This document shows, piece after piece, positions 6,883 through 12,438 of a stretch of 30,520 nt of DNA. The translations under genes were made by a program, and so were the position numbers. Under the pieces are notes generated by a model. That model searched no databases and was not told where the DNA came from. It was given only the letters and a program-made list of their open reading frames with translations. The DNA lies in IMG/VR virus record IMGVR_UViG_3300030099_006396, positions 1-30,520 of that record, one strand, 5' to 3'. Source of the DNA: a virus. Numbering within the stretch: position 1 is the first letter of the stretch; each line of letters opens with the position of its first letter.

Positions 6883-6951
6883 ATGTCTAGTAACCTCAGT
6901 CACTTAATAACTATGCTAAATCTTATAATAATTTCAAAGAACTGTAGATAA
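6883..6951 (+). CDS. Possible 22-residue leader peptide with its start in a hairpin loop
   Basis: ATG 6883 reads MSSNLSHLITMLNLIIISKN and two more residues to TAA 6951. AAGGAG (6866-6871) lies 11 bases upstream. The ATG sits in the loop of a perfect 8-bp hairpin (GACTGAGG 6874-6881 with CCTCAGTC 6894-6901), so translation could depend on the RNA fold. The peptide is hydrophobic and resembles nothing known. It may be only a chance frame; the hairpin itself is certain. Confidence 0.3.
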   Translation: MSSNLSHLITMLNLIIISKNCR

Positions 6952-7215
6952 TAATCTATAGAGTAATAATAATAATTAGAATAATAATACTAATAATCTA
7001 AGAAATGTATAATTATTATTTAGATTATTTATGTATTAGTATTATTCTACAGAATTAATTATACATTTACAAGAGAAAGTTCTAAAAATAATCTAAAAAA
7101 AATAAAATAAAAAATAATTGAAAATTTATTTAACATTTCTGTATTATGTGTATAATTAATACTAAGAGATAATAATAATAAATAATAAATACTATACAGA
7201 ATACAGAGATACAGA
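6905..7215. other. AT-rich palindromic control region, candidate replication origin
   Basis: About 310 bases without a convincing gene, composed almost wholly of A and T with TAATAA runs. A perfect 13-bp inverted repeat (AAATGTATAATTA, 7003-7015, with 7056-7068) crosses a second, imperfect one (6978-7000 with 7021-7048), so the two folds exclude each other. GTATAATTA occurs three times: 7007-7015 and 7150-7158 direct, 7056-7064 inverted. An ATACAGA-type short tandem repeat (7193-7215) abuts the next start. AT-rich DNA with iteron-like repeats is typical of replication origins, but no initiator gene is recognised, so a pure regulatory role is possible. Confidence 0.55.
7118..7156 (+). promoter_or_regulatory. 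Promoter-like elements for the small-gene operon
   Basis: TTGAAA (7118-7123) with an 18-base spacer to TATTAT (7142-7147), and a perfect TATAAT at 7151-7156 that lies inside one of the GTATAATTA repeats. Either could start the transcript of the 7216-8958 gene run. A protein bound to the repeat would cover the second box. Confidence 0.5.
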
Positions 7216-7659
7216 ATGGCAGATACTAATACTAACATAAACTTCAGTTTCAAAGAAGGTGATTTACTTCTAATAGAAACCTTTCAGTTTACTCAATACT
7301 CTGATAAGGGTGATGAAGAACCAAGTTATCATTCAGCACTAGTTCTTAGAGTAGAAGTTGATGAAGTTAATGATAATTGGATTCACTATCATGTTCATAC
7401 AGGACCTGATTCTCAAATCACTACAGTGCACTTTGATGAGGGTTATGATGAATGGTATCTCAACTATGAGTTTGATGTATGTGTAACCACCTCAGTTCAG
7501 AAAATAAACGAGGATGAACTTTCTAGACGTCGCCTTATGGAAACCTATACAGGACAACAAAGTGTTCCCAGATACATTCTCGGCCACTCTATAAACCCAT
7601 ACAAACCGTTACCTAGCGTCCTCACTTTTGAAACAAAACAGGGGCAGACAAATGAGTAA
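7216..7659 (+). CDS. Unknown acidic protein, first gene of the early operon
   Basis: 147 residues starting ATG 7216; the ribosome site is weak (only GAGA-like purines), unlike its neighbours. The N-terminal part (FKEGDLLLIETF, then SALVLRVEVDEV and WIHYHVHTGPDSQITTVHF) reads as a small beta-barrel of alternating strands. The C-terminal 45 residues are polar with a predicted helix (NEDELSRRRLMETYTGQQ). I do not recognise a family. It is the first gene after the AT-rich control region and overlaps the next gene by 8 bases, so it is likely expressed early. Confidence 0.75.
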   Translation: MADTNTNINFSFKEGDLLLIETFQFTQYSDKGDEEPSYHSALVLRVEVDEVNDNWIHYHVHTGPDSQITTVHFDEGYDEWYLNYEFDVCVTTSVQKINEDELSRRRLMETYTGQQSVPRYILGHSINPYKPLPSVLTFETKQGQTNE

Positions 7660-8050
7660 AGAAAAGAAAGACTTACCTTCAGTCAATCAGAAGGAAAAAA
7701 ATCTGGTATCTAATGAGGGGTTGAGCATCGAAAAAACATCTGATGTTTCTGCCATTACGTTAGCTGCCAACGGTGCTCCCCCTCTTTTACAGGGTTTTGA
7801 AGCACTGCGTAATGCACTATCCACAGAAGACATAACTGAAGTAGATGTAGGGGACGACATCATCATTGATTGTGTTGGAGGTGGTCACATTACAGGTTCA
7901 ATAACATTCTACGAACCAGTGGATGAGGGATGTAGAATTCAACTAAATACAGGTTGGTCATGGGTGGAGACTGAAACTGGTATGAGAAACGCAGTCAGTG
8001 GTTCTCAGTCATACATAATCGAAAGGATAGTTAAGGTGGTTTATGAGTAA
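7652..8050 (+). CDS. Unknown protein with a small beta-barrel-like C-terminus
   Basis: 132 residues from ATG 7652; AGGGG (7640-7644) 7 bases upstream supports this start over an in-frame TTG at 7628. The first 45 residues are polar and probably disordered. The rest (ITEVDVGDDIIIDCVGGGHI, then a strand-rich stretch with WSWVETETG) suggests a barrel like that of the preceding gene (x-x-GD-hydrophobic entry). The two may be distant relatives. No function is recognised. It overlaps both neighbours by 8 bases. Confidence 0.75.
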   Translation: MSKEKKDLPSVNQKEKNLVSNEGLSIEKTSDVSAITLAANGAPPLLQGFEALRNALSTEDITEVDVGDDIIIDCVGGGHITGSITFYEPVDEGCRIQLNTGWSWVETETGMRNAVSGSQSYIIERIVKVVYE

Positions 8051-8339
8051 AGCTACACGCAATCATTGGAAATCAATCAAAAAACACGCTGATGATAAGA
8101 TTAGTAACATCACACTTCTTCAGATGAAGTTATCAGAGGTGATGTATTTTCTAGAATCAGACAAAATTAGAAAGTTTCCTTGTCCACACGCTGATGCTTG
8201 TATTGCAGACTTGAAGAAGGTGCAAGCGAGGTTTCGTAAATGGGCACAAAGAGAAGAAAGAAGGAGTCGTGAAGCAGAAGTAAAGATAAATCTTATCATA
8301 CAATCTGTCAACGAATTGAGTGGTAGTAAGGATGGCTAA
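8043..8339 (+). CDS. Unknown 98-residue helical basic protein
   Basis: ATG 8043 lies inside the end of the previous gene, after AAGGTGG. It is almost entirely helical and charged, with a FPCPHADACIADLKK element in the middle (about residues 45-60) whose two Cys and one His might bind a metal or form a disulphide. Then follows a very basic helix (RFRKWAQREERRSREAEVKI). It could be a nucleic-acid-binding or inhibitor-type early protein; no family is recognised. Confidence 0.72.
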   Translation: MSKATRNHWKSIKKHADDKISNITLLQMKLSEVMYFLESDKIRKFPCPHADACIADLKKVQARFRKWAQREERRSREAEVKINLIIQSVNELSGSKDG

Positions 8340-8529
8340 ACAAGGTGTAGATACCATTGACAAACTGTTGTATGTGTTGGAACATCGTAGGCGACAGATG
8401 AAAAACACCTCAGACAAACAAAAACTACAACAGGTTATTGACTTTGTTGAGAGACAGAAAGCAATGGGACGAACACTGGTAGACATCATTTACTGGGTGA
8501 ATAATGAATTAGAGGAAGAAGTAAAGTGA
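8332..8529 (+). CDS. Unknown 65-residue helical protein
   Basis: It starts ATG 8332, overlapping the previous gene by 8 bases; an in-frame GTG at 8320 is less likely. The protein is two or three amphipathic helices (VDTIDKLLYVLEHRRRQMKN, then KLQQVIDFVERQKAMGRTLV) with an acidic end. Nothing recognisable. The tight coupling to both neighbours (4-base overlap with the next) shows it belongs to the early operon. Confidence 0.7.
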   Translation: MAKQGVDTIDKLLYVLEHRRRQMKNTSDKQKLQQVIDFVERQKAMGRTLVDIIYWVNNELEEEVK

Positions 8530-8822
8530 ATACAGACATTACAACTTGGAAGAGGCTGACAAAGAAAAGAAAAGAGTATTTGTTTCAGAAACACATCAAA
8601 GAAATCAACAATCTGTTTAATGAACTAGCACCAGAACTGATAGCCAAGTGCACAGAAATGGATGGCACCTGTGTCGGTGTAATCGTTCATGAATACACAG
8701 ATTCTAACATCATACCCCACCACCATCTAAAACTAGCGTTCACTGGTGATGTGACAACAAAGAAAATCGAAGTCACACATTACAAAATTTGGAGGAAGAG
8801 GGATGAAGAAAAGATGTCCTAA
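8526..8822 (+). CDS. Unknown 98-residue protein, GTG start
   Basis: GTG 8526 overlaps the previous stop (GTGA) and follows GAGGAAG. A basic N-terminal helix (TTWKRLTKKRKEYLFQKHIK) precedes an alpha/beta part with a His cluster (NIIPHHHLKLAFTGDV). The His run could bind a metal but there is no recognisable fold. Its last 20 bases overlap the zinc-ribbon gene. Confidence 0.7.
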   Translation: MNTDITTWKRLTKKRKEYLFQKHIKEINNLFNELAPELIAKCTEMDGTCVGVIVHEYTDSNIIPHHHLKLAFTGDVTTKKIEVTHYKIWRKRDEEKMS

Positions 8823-8958
8823 ATGTGGAAGAACACTTAAACTGTTTCACTTCGGTATGAGAAAATACAGAAAGATACTGAAGGATGGAACAGAACGAAC
8901 ATACTGGTATTATCAATCGTATTGTTATGAATGTAGGAAAGGGAAACTCTTGGAATAA
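8803..8958 (+). CDS. 51-residue zinc-ribbon protein
   Basis: A short gene with GGAGG (8791-8795) 7 bases before ATG 8803. The sequence holds two CxxC knuckles: CPKC at residues 5-8 and CYEC at 41-44, separated by a basic, aromatic loop (GRTLKLFHFGMRKYRKILKD and on to TYWYYQSY). This is a four-Cys zinc ribbon, similar to the zinc-binding part found alone or before HNH domains in phage proteins; the HNH residues are absent here. It may bind nucleic acid or a host protein. It is the last gene of the operon before a new promoter. Confidence 0.8.
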   Translation: MKKRCPKCGRTLKLFHFGMRKYRKILKDGTERTYWYYQSYCYECRKGKLLE

Positions 8959-9003
8959 TCGTTTCTTTTTTTTATACATTTTAGTTTTGTGTTGTATACT
9001 TAC

Positions 9004-9009
9004 TATAAT
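9004..9009 (+). promoter_or_regulatory. TATAAT box before the methyltransferase gene
   Basis: A perfect TATAAT in the context TATAATAATAGGAG. No good -35 box is seen (TTAGTT at 17 bases). It shares TATAATAATA with three other promoter-like sites in the window. The ATG is only 14 bases after the box, so the 5' leader would be very short. Confidence 0.55.
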
Positions 9010-9023
9010 AATAGGAGAAAATT

Positions 9024-10025
9024 ATGGAAGTATCAACGTGGGAAAACCCGGGAAGAAAACAAAAGAAATACTTTGATTATCAGAAACTACCTCCAACAGG
9101 TAGAATAAGAACGAAGAAGGGAAAGGGTAAATACGAACATCCAGTATGGGGAAAGGTGGTTCATCACACGGATGGTAGATACTATAAAACGTTAGATTAT
9201 TCGTATCAGATTCCTCTTCATAACTTCAAATCACAACTACTCAGGTGGTATAAAGATGAATTGAAGAGTGAATTCACACAATCAGATTTGGAGTGGTTAG
9301 GAAAGAAAGAATCACCCATACTAGATGAATTACTGAAGGATTGGAAAACACACGGGTGTATCAACATCTATGATAACCGATACTACATCTTTGAAACTGT
9401 AACGTGTGGATTGAATGTAACACAACAAGTTACAGATAGTTATCAGAACCAACTCCGTATCTCATCCCCACCTTTACATACCATGATGTGGTTCAACCAT
9501 CTTGGTTACAAACCTCGAACACTTATCGATGTAGGATGTGGTATAGGTTTGAGTTCTATCTGGTTCGCTTACAACTTCCCTGATTGTGAGGTGTATGTTG
9601 ATGAACACAATGAACTTTCGGTGAGGTTAATAGAAAGAGTAAAGAAAGAATTACAACTATTCAATCTTCACATCGGTGATAAGAGAAACGAATACGATTG
9701 TGGAACGTTTTATGAGGTGGTAGAACACATTGAAGGAGAACCAGGAGTAGGACAACCATTTCCGTGGTTAGATAACTACCTTCACAGAATCAATCATAAC
9801 TTCACCTACTCAACTTACTGGAGTAAGAACGAATCGAGTATCGGACATTTCAATCAATACGAATTCGATGGAGTAAAAATCGGGGAGGAAAAGAAAAGTA
9901 GATGGAGTAAAACATTTCACAAATCACTAGAAAACAGAGATTGGATACACGATAAACGATGTGACTTTCATGGAACACTACCTAATGTATTTTGGAAGGA
10001 TAAACTGAAAACACGTGTAATCTAA
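9024..10025 (+). CDS. Class I SAM-dependent methyltransferase
   Basis: 333 residues, ATG 9024 with AGGAG upstream. The Rossmann SAM-binding motif is clear: TLIDVGCGIGLSS at residues 167-178, an acidic position after the second strand (VYVDE, 191-194) and EVVEHIEGEP at 231-240, the xxxEHI motif of the Methyltransf_11/23 type. DPPY/NPPY motifs of DNA adenine or cytosine-N4 methylases and the PCQ motif of C5 methylases are not seen, so a small-molecule, glycan or protein target is more likely than DNA. The first 150 residues (basic, aromatic) are specific to this protein and may select the substrate. It stands alone behind its own promoter. Confidence 0.85.
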   Translation: MEVSTWENPGRKQKKYFDYQKLPPTGRIRTKKGKGKYEHPVWGKVVHHTDGRYYKTLDYSYQIPLHNFKSQLLRWYKDELKSEFTQSDLEWLGKKESPILDELLKDWKTHGCINIYDNRYYIFETVTCGLNVTQQVTDSYQNQLRISSPPLHTMMWFNHLGYKPRTLIDVGCGIGLSSIWFAYNFPDCEVYVDEHNELSVRLIERVKKELQLFNLHIGDKRNEYDCGTFYEVVEHIEGEPGVGQPFPWLDNYLHRINHNFTYSTYWSKNESSIGHFNQYEFDGVKIGEEKKSRWSKTFHKSLENRDWIHDKRCDFHGTLPNVFWKDKLKTRVI

Positions 10026-10043
10026 TAAAAGGTGTGGTATAAT
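10015..10043 (+). promoter_or_regulatory. Promoter, GTGTAA-N17-TATAAT with extended -10
   Basis: GTGTAA (10015-10020), exactly 17 bases, then TATAAT (10038-10043) preceded by TGG (extended -10). The -35-like box overlaps the palindrome ACACGTGT (10011-10018). The leader starts AATGTTCATTCAAA, closely matching the minus-strand promoter near 11694. It drives the 10074 gene. Confidence 0.7.
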
Positions 10044-10073
10044 AATAATGTTCATTCAAACGTAGGAGAAACT

Positions 10074-10451
10074 ATGAATACATTCAAACTAGATGTTCAA
10101 TCATCTTCAATAAACAAAGTAACCTCAGTATGGGAGGTAGATAGTAACGGAAACCCGATGGATGGTATGGGATACGAAGGTGTTATCCGATTTGATTTTA
10201 CCCATCTACCTGGATTATCATTCGTATGGGAACCTGAATCGGGTATGGGATACTTTTACTCTCAACAACAACGTGTATCAGAACCACAGTTTATGGAAAT
10301 ACGTAGAGAACTATGGGAAGATACAAACTACCAATACGAAATCAATGGTGAAAACATCAGATTCAGTGGTGAAGCACTGGTAAGAGATGATGTAGATTTA
10401 TCAGATACCTGTTACCAATCTATCGAATGTAATGTTGATTTCAGTATCTGA
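10074..10451 (+). CDS. Unknown 125-residue beta-rich protein
   Basis: ATG 10074 behind AGGAG (10064-10068); the frame is open to 10032 but the promoter lies there. The protein (MNTFKLDVQSSSINKVTSVW, then GYEGVIRFDFTHLPGLSFVW and MGYFYSQQQRVSEP) is acidic, aromatic and strand-rich, without Cys motifs or membrane segments. No family is recognised. It is a monocistronic unit between a promoter and a tandem hairpin, typical of phage early or host-takeover genes, but the role is unknown. Confidence 0.75.
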   Translation: MNTFKLDVQSSSINKVTSVWEVDSNGNPMDGMGYEGVIRFDFTHLPGLSFVWEPESGMGYFYSQQQRVSEPQFMEIRRELWEDTNYQYEINGENIRFSGEALVRDDVDLSDTCYQSIECNVDFSI

Positions 10452-10466
10452 TTCTGTTCACTTCTG

Positions 10467-10508
10467 GTGTGACGGCTTGTCCGTCACACGGGGTTACTTC
10501 ACTAACCC
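10467..10508 (+). terminator. Tandem hairpins after the 10074 gene
   Basis: A perfect 9-bp stem (GTGTGACGG 10467-10475 with 10481-10489, loop CTTGT) is followed two bases later by a 6-bp stem (GGGTTA 10491-10496 with TAACCC 10503-10508). No T-run follows, but an A8 run lies at about 10526-10533. It probably ends transcription or stabilises the mRNA. Confidence 0.6.
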
Positions 10509-10650
10509 GACCCTACTCGAATTTACAAAAAAAAGTTTGACGTGACGGGTTGGATAGCGCTTAACAGTCAGACTTCACGTCCATCAACTCTTTTGAATCG
10601 GTGACAGACAGAGTTCGGGGGTTCGGGAGGTGGCAGTCTGCTGGTTTTGT
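10509..10650. other. Non-coding stretch with repeats, possible small RNA
   Basis: No gene is found. It holds GACGTGA at about 10538 with its inverse TCACGTC downstream near 10575, a direct repeat GTTCGGG/GTTCGGG (about 10613-10627), and CAGAC (10605-10609) paired with GTCTG (10636-10640). It is more G-rich than its surroundings. It could encode a structured RNA or a leader; there is no direct proof. Confidence 0.35.
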
Positions 10651-10681
10651 GTGTGTAAGTTAGATACACACTTGTTATAAT
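10651..10681 (+). promoter_or_regulatory. Promoter with palindromic operator-like repeat
   Basis: GTGTAA (10653-10658), 17 bases, TATAAT (10676-10681) with TGT before it (extended -10). A perfect inverted repeat GTGTGTA (10651-10657)/TACACAC (10665-10671) covers the -35-like box and spacer, a common repressor-site placement. It serves the 10722 gene. Confidence 0.65.
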
Positions 10682-10721
10682 AATAAGGCCAACAGGCATC
10701 AACCCCAACCAAGGATAAATC

Positions 10722-11153
10722 ATGGGACCAAAGACAAAAATCACAAATGTAAATCTGGCTATCGGCGAAAAAGACGGCAACCTCTGTGTTCATGAAGTCC
10801 ACATGCAGACTACAGAACTGAGTGAATACTACAAGCTATCGATGAAAGAATTGAAGGGCCTCTCTAAAGCCCACAGTATGCTGATAAGAGACAGATTGGA
10901 ATCTGATGGATACACACTTCTCTTCTTAGTTGCTGCCGTCGGTCTCGCCAATAAGCCGTTACACAGATACGCATTCACCACTGTCTTCAATCCACACATG
11001 GATACACTACTCAACGGTGACATTCGGTGTCTGCTTGTCCGCGAATACATGAATCAGACAAGGATAGCAGCTAAGTCTGACCTTCAAGCTTATACCATCT
11101 ATGAAGATTATCAAGCAATCACCAACTACATCAAGGATAATAACATCGCCTGA
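10722..11153 (+). CDS. Unknown 143-residue protein
   Basis: ATG 10722 with AAGGAT upstream. The sequence is mixed alpha/beta: a strand-rich start (KTKITNVNLAIGEKDGNLCV), a helical middle (LKGLSKAHSMLIRDRLESDG), a hydrophobic patch (YTLLFLVAAVGLANKP) that is too short and interrupted for a sure membrane span, and an acidic helical end. No family is recognised. It is an independent transcription unit between two promoter-like elements. An early or regulatory role is inferred only from position. Confidence 0.75.
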   Translation: MGPKTKITNVNLAIGEKDGNLCVHEVHMQTTELSEYYKLSMKELKGLSKAHSMLIRDRLESDGYTLLFLVAAVGLANKPLHRYAFTTVFNPHMDTLLNGDIRCLLVREYMNQTRIAAKSDLQAYTIYEDYQAITNYIKDNNIA

Positions 11154-11170
11154 TAATGACAGAAAAAAAG

Positions 11171-11247
11171 TGTAGTGGTCTGGTTGTAAATCTATCAGTA
11201 TCTGTGGTATAATAGTATTACAGACGTAGACCAGCCCTACCACTACA
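11171..11247 (+). promoter_or_regulatory. Promoter flanked by an 8-bp inverted repeat
   Basis: TTGTAA (11184-11189), 18-base spacer, TATAAT (11208-11213) preceded by TGG. TGTAGTGG (11171-11178) and CCACTACA (11240-11247) flank the promoter as a perfect inverted repeat. CAGACGTAGA follows at 11221-11230 and again at 11281-11290. The repeats suggest a regulator site or an RNA structure. Confidence 0.6.
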
Positions 11248-11267
11248 CACCCTACCCAGGGCCCAAA

Positions 11268-11420
11268 ATGACTTTCGTGTCAGACGTAGATTGCATAGAA
11301 GAAAATACGCCCGACAGAAAACGCCAAAAAAAATTACTCGGGCTTAGAAAAAACAGGGCTGAAAACCGACTCACCATCATTATTCAATTTGTAAGTAAAA
11401 TCGATAACTGCACAACGTAA
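11268..11420 (+). CDS. Possible 50-residue small protein, convergent with the minus-strand gene
   Basis: ATG 11268 follows AGGG and a clear promoter. The protein begins MTFVSDVDCIEENTPDRKRQ and continues with a basic helix and an ILE-rich strand. The last 87 bases overlap, in antisense, the 3' end of the gene at 11334-11663. The strong promoter with no other plus-strand gene before 11796 supports it, but the transcript could instead be a leader or an antisense RNA. Confidence 0.4.
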   Translation: MTFVSDVDCIEENTPDRKRQKKLLGLRKNRAENRLTIIIQFVSKIDNCTT

Positions 11421-11663
11421 TAATCCTAGTGATTCAATCGCTCTATCAATGTCATTAACTAGACGTGCTGCAACCTCTTCATCTTCAGGATTCGCTGTAT
11501 AATCATCATAGTGTTCCGGAACCACAATTTGCCAGATAGCATTTCCTTCACAACCAAGCGGATTACCAAACGGGTCACGACAAGTATTGTATGGGTGATT
11601 TTTGAAAATGTCCTCAGTTGCATGAACTGGGTTTGAGTAGTAGTGTTGTTTTTGATTAGACAT
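11334..11663 (-). CDS. Unknown 109-residue protein, the only minus-strand gene
   Basis: The start ATG is at 11663 on the minus strand with AAAGGAG (11670-11676) and a well-formed promoter. The protein is acidic and His/Asn-rich (MSNQKQHYYSNPVHATEDIF), with three Cys (residues about 28, 38 and 83) and a C-terminal helical part (VAARLVNDIDRAIESLGLLR). No known domain is recognised. Divergent orientation between the early and packaging blocks is the usual place of regulators in phages, but it has no visible helix-turn-helix. Confidence 0.72.
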   Translation of the reverse strand: MSNQKQHYYSNPVHATEDIFKNHPYNTCRDPFGNPLGCEGNAIWQIVVPEHYDDYTANPEDEEVAARLVNDIDRAIESLGLLRCAVIDFTYKLNNDGESVFSPVFSKPE

Positions 11664-11693
11664 AATGTTCTCCTTTATTTAATGAACACTATT

Positions 11694-11722
11694 ATTATAC
11701 CATAATTCTAAGTATTTTACAC
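11694..11722 (-). promoter_or_regulatory. Minus-strand promoter, GTGTAA-N17-TATAAT
   Basis: On the minus strand, GTGTAA (11717-11722), exactly 17 bases, TATAAT (11694-11699) with TGG before it. The following leader AATAGTGTTCATTAAA matches that of the promoter at 10038 almost base for base. Confidence 0.72.
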
Positions 11723-11795
11723 GAATAGTTTTACTTTTTGTCGTAACTGGATACCTATAGTAGTGGCAGAACATTTTGTTTCACAAAGGATGATA

Positions 11796-12173
11796 ATGGT
11801 AGCGTATTTTATGAAGATGGATAGAGATACCCGTCGATACTACAGAAAACACTGGGGATGTTCTGACCCTCAGTTGTTTGATTATGTCGCCTGTCAAAAC
11901 GGTTACACCTGTCTACCGCAAGACGAAGAAGATGAACAGCAAGAGTTGAGGTGGAAGACAATGGATTGGATACACACTGCGTTGACGAGGTTGTCATCTG
12001 ATGAATCTTTCGTGTTGGAAAGGTATTATTTAGAAGGTGACACATTACAATGCATTGCAGATAAACAGGGAACATCCGTATCAACGGCGTTCAAGCGTAG
12101 AGATAGGGCCCTGAAAAAAATGCGTATTATTATGGAGGAAATAAAAGATGAAGTTTTCGAAGAGTGCCACTGA
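11796..12173 (+). CDS. Sigma region 4-like helix-turn-helix protein, candidate late regulator
   Basis: 125 residues from ATG 11796, chosen because AAAGG lies 6 bases upstream; the frame is open to a GTG at 11763 without a ribosome site. Residues about 66-112 follow the sigma-70 region 4 pattern: LTRLSSDESFVLERYYLEGD, then TLQCIADKQGTSVSTAFKRR, then a basic helix DRALKKMR. That is L-x-x-L, then E-x-x-V-L-x-x-[RY]-Y, a turn, I-A-x-x-x-G-x-S-x-S recognition helix and R-x-x-x-A-L-x-x-[LM]-R. Phage proteins of this kind (sigma-like or ArpU/RinA-like) often switch on late genes. It lies directly before the terminase genes. Small terminase subunit is the main alternative. Confidence 0.75.
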   Translation: MVAYFMKMDRDTRRYYRKHWGCSDPQLFDYVACQNGYTCLPQDEEDEQQELRWKTMDWIHTALTRLSSDESFVLERYYLEGDTLQCIADKQGTSVSTAFKRRDRALKKMRIIMEEIKDEVFEECH

Positions 12174-12438
12174 AAAGCAGAAAAAAGCAATCAAACGCAG
12201 AAGCACCAACTACGGAGCAGCTCTTAAAAAGGCTATTCATGATGGTGACTTTGAAGGTGTGATAAAATCAGTCATGTTGTTAGCAGTCAAACACAATGAA
12301 GCCGCAGATTGGAAAGCATCACCCAGAACATTTATGGAATTGTTGCAAGTCCTTGCCAAATACAGAGCTGAGTTCGGTTCTGAAGGTGATGATTATGGTG
12401 AGATTCTACGTGTGTTAGAGGGTGGTGGCGACGAATGA
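12148..12438 (+). CDS. Putative terminase small subunit
   Basis: 96 residues, ATG 12148 with GGAGG upstream, overlapping the previous gene by 26 bases and the large terminase by 4 (ATGA at 12435). The N-terminus is basic (MKFSKSATEKQKKAIKRRST) and the rest is helical with an acidic end. Position immediately before the large subunit and size are the only support for the call. No clear helix-turn-helix is visible, so it may instead be an accessory protein of the packaging motor. Confidence 0.55.
   Translation: MKFSKSATEKQKKAIKRRSTNYGAALKKAIHDGDFEGVIKSVMLLAVKHNEAADWKASPRTFMELLQVLAKYRAEFGSEGDDYGEILRVLEGGGDE

Noticed and set aside
6905-7215. A CRISPR array or tandem satellite in the TAATAA-rich stretch.
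   Set aside because: The repeats are irregular and there are no unique spacers of constant length.
8157-8489. A minus-strand frame of 110 residues.
   Set aside because: It is antisense to two coupled genes, is Cys/Phe/Ser-rich as expected of a shadow frame, and lacks a ribosome site.
9024-10025. Interpreting the methyltransferase as a GATC (Dam-like) DNA methylase that explains the missing GATC sites.
   Set aside because: No DPPY/NPPY motif is present, and avoidance of the site would be unnecessary if the DNA were protected.
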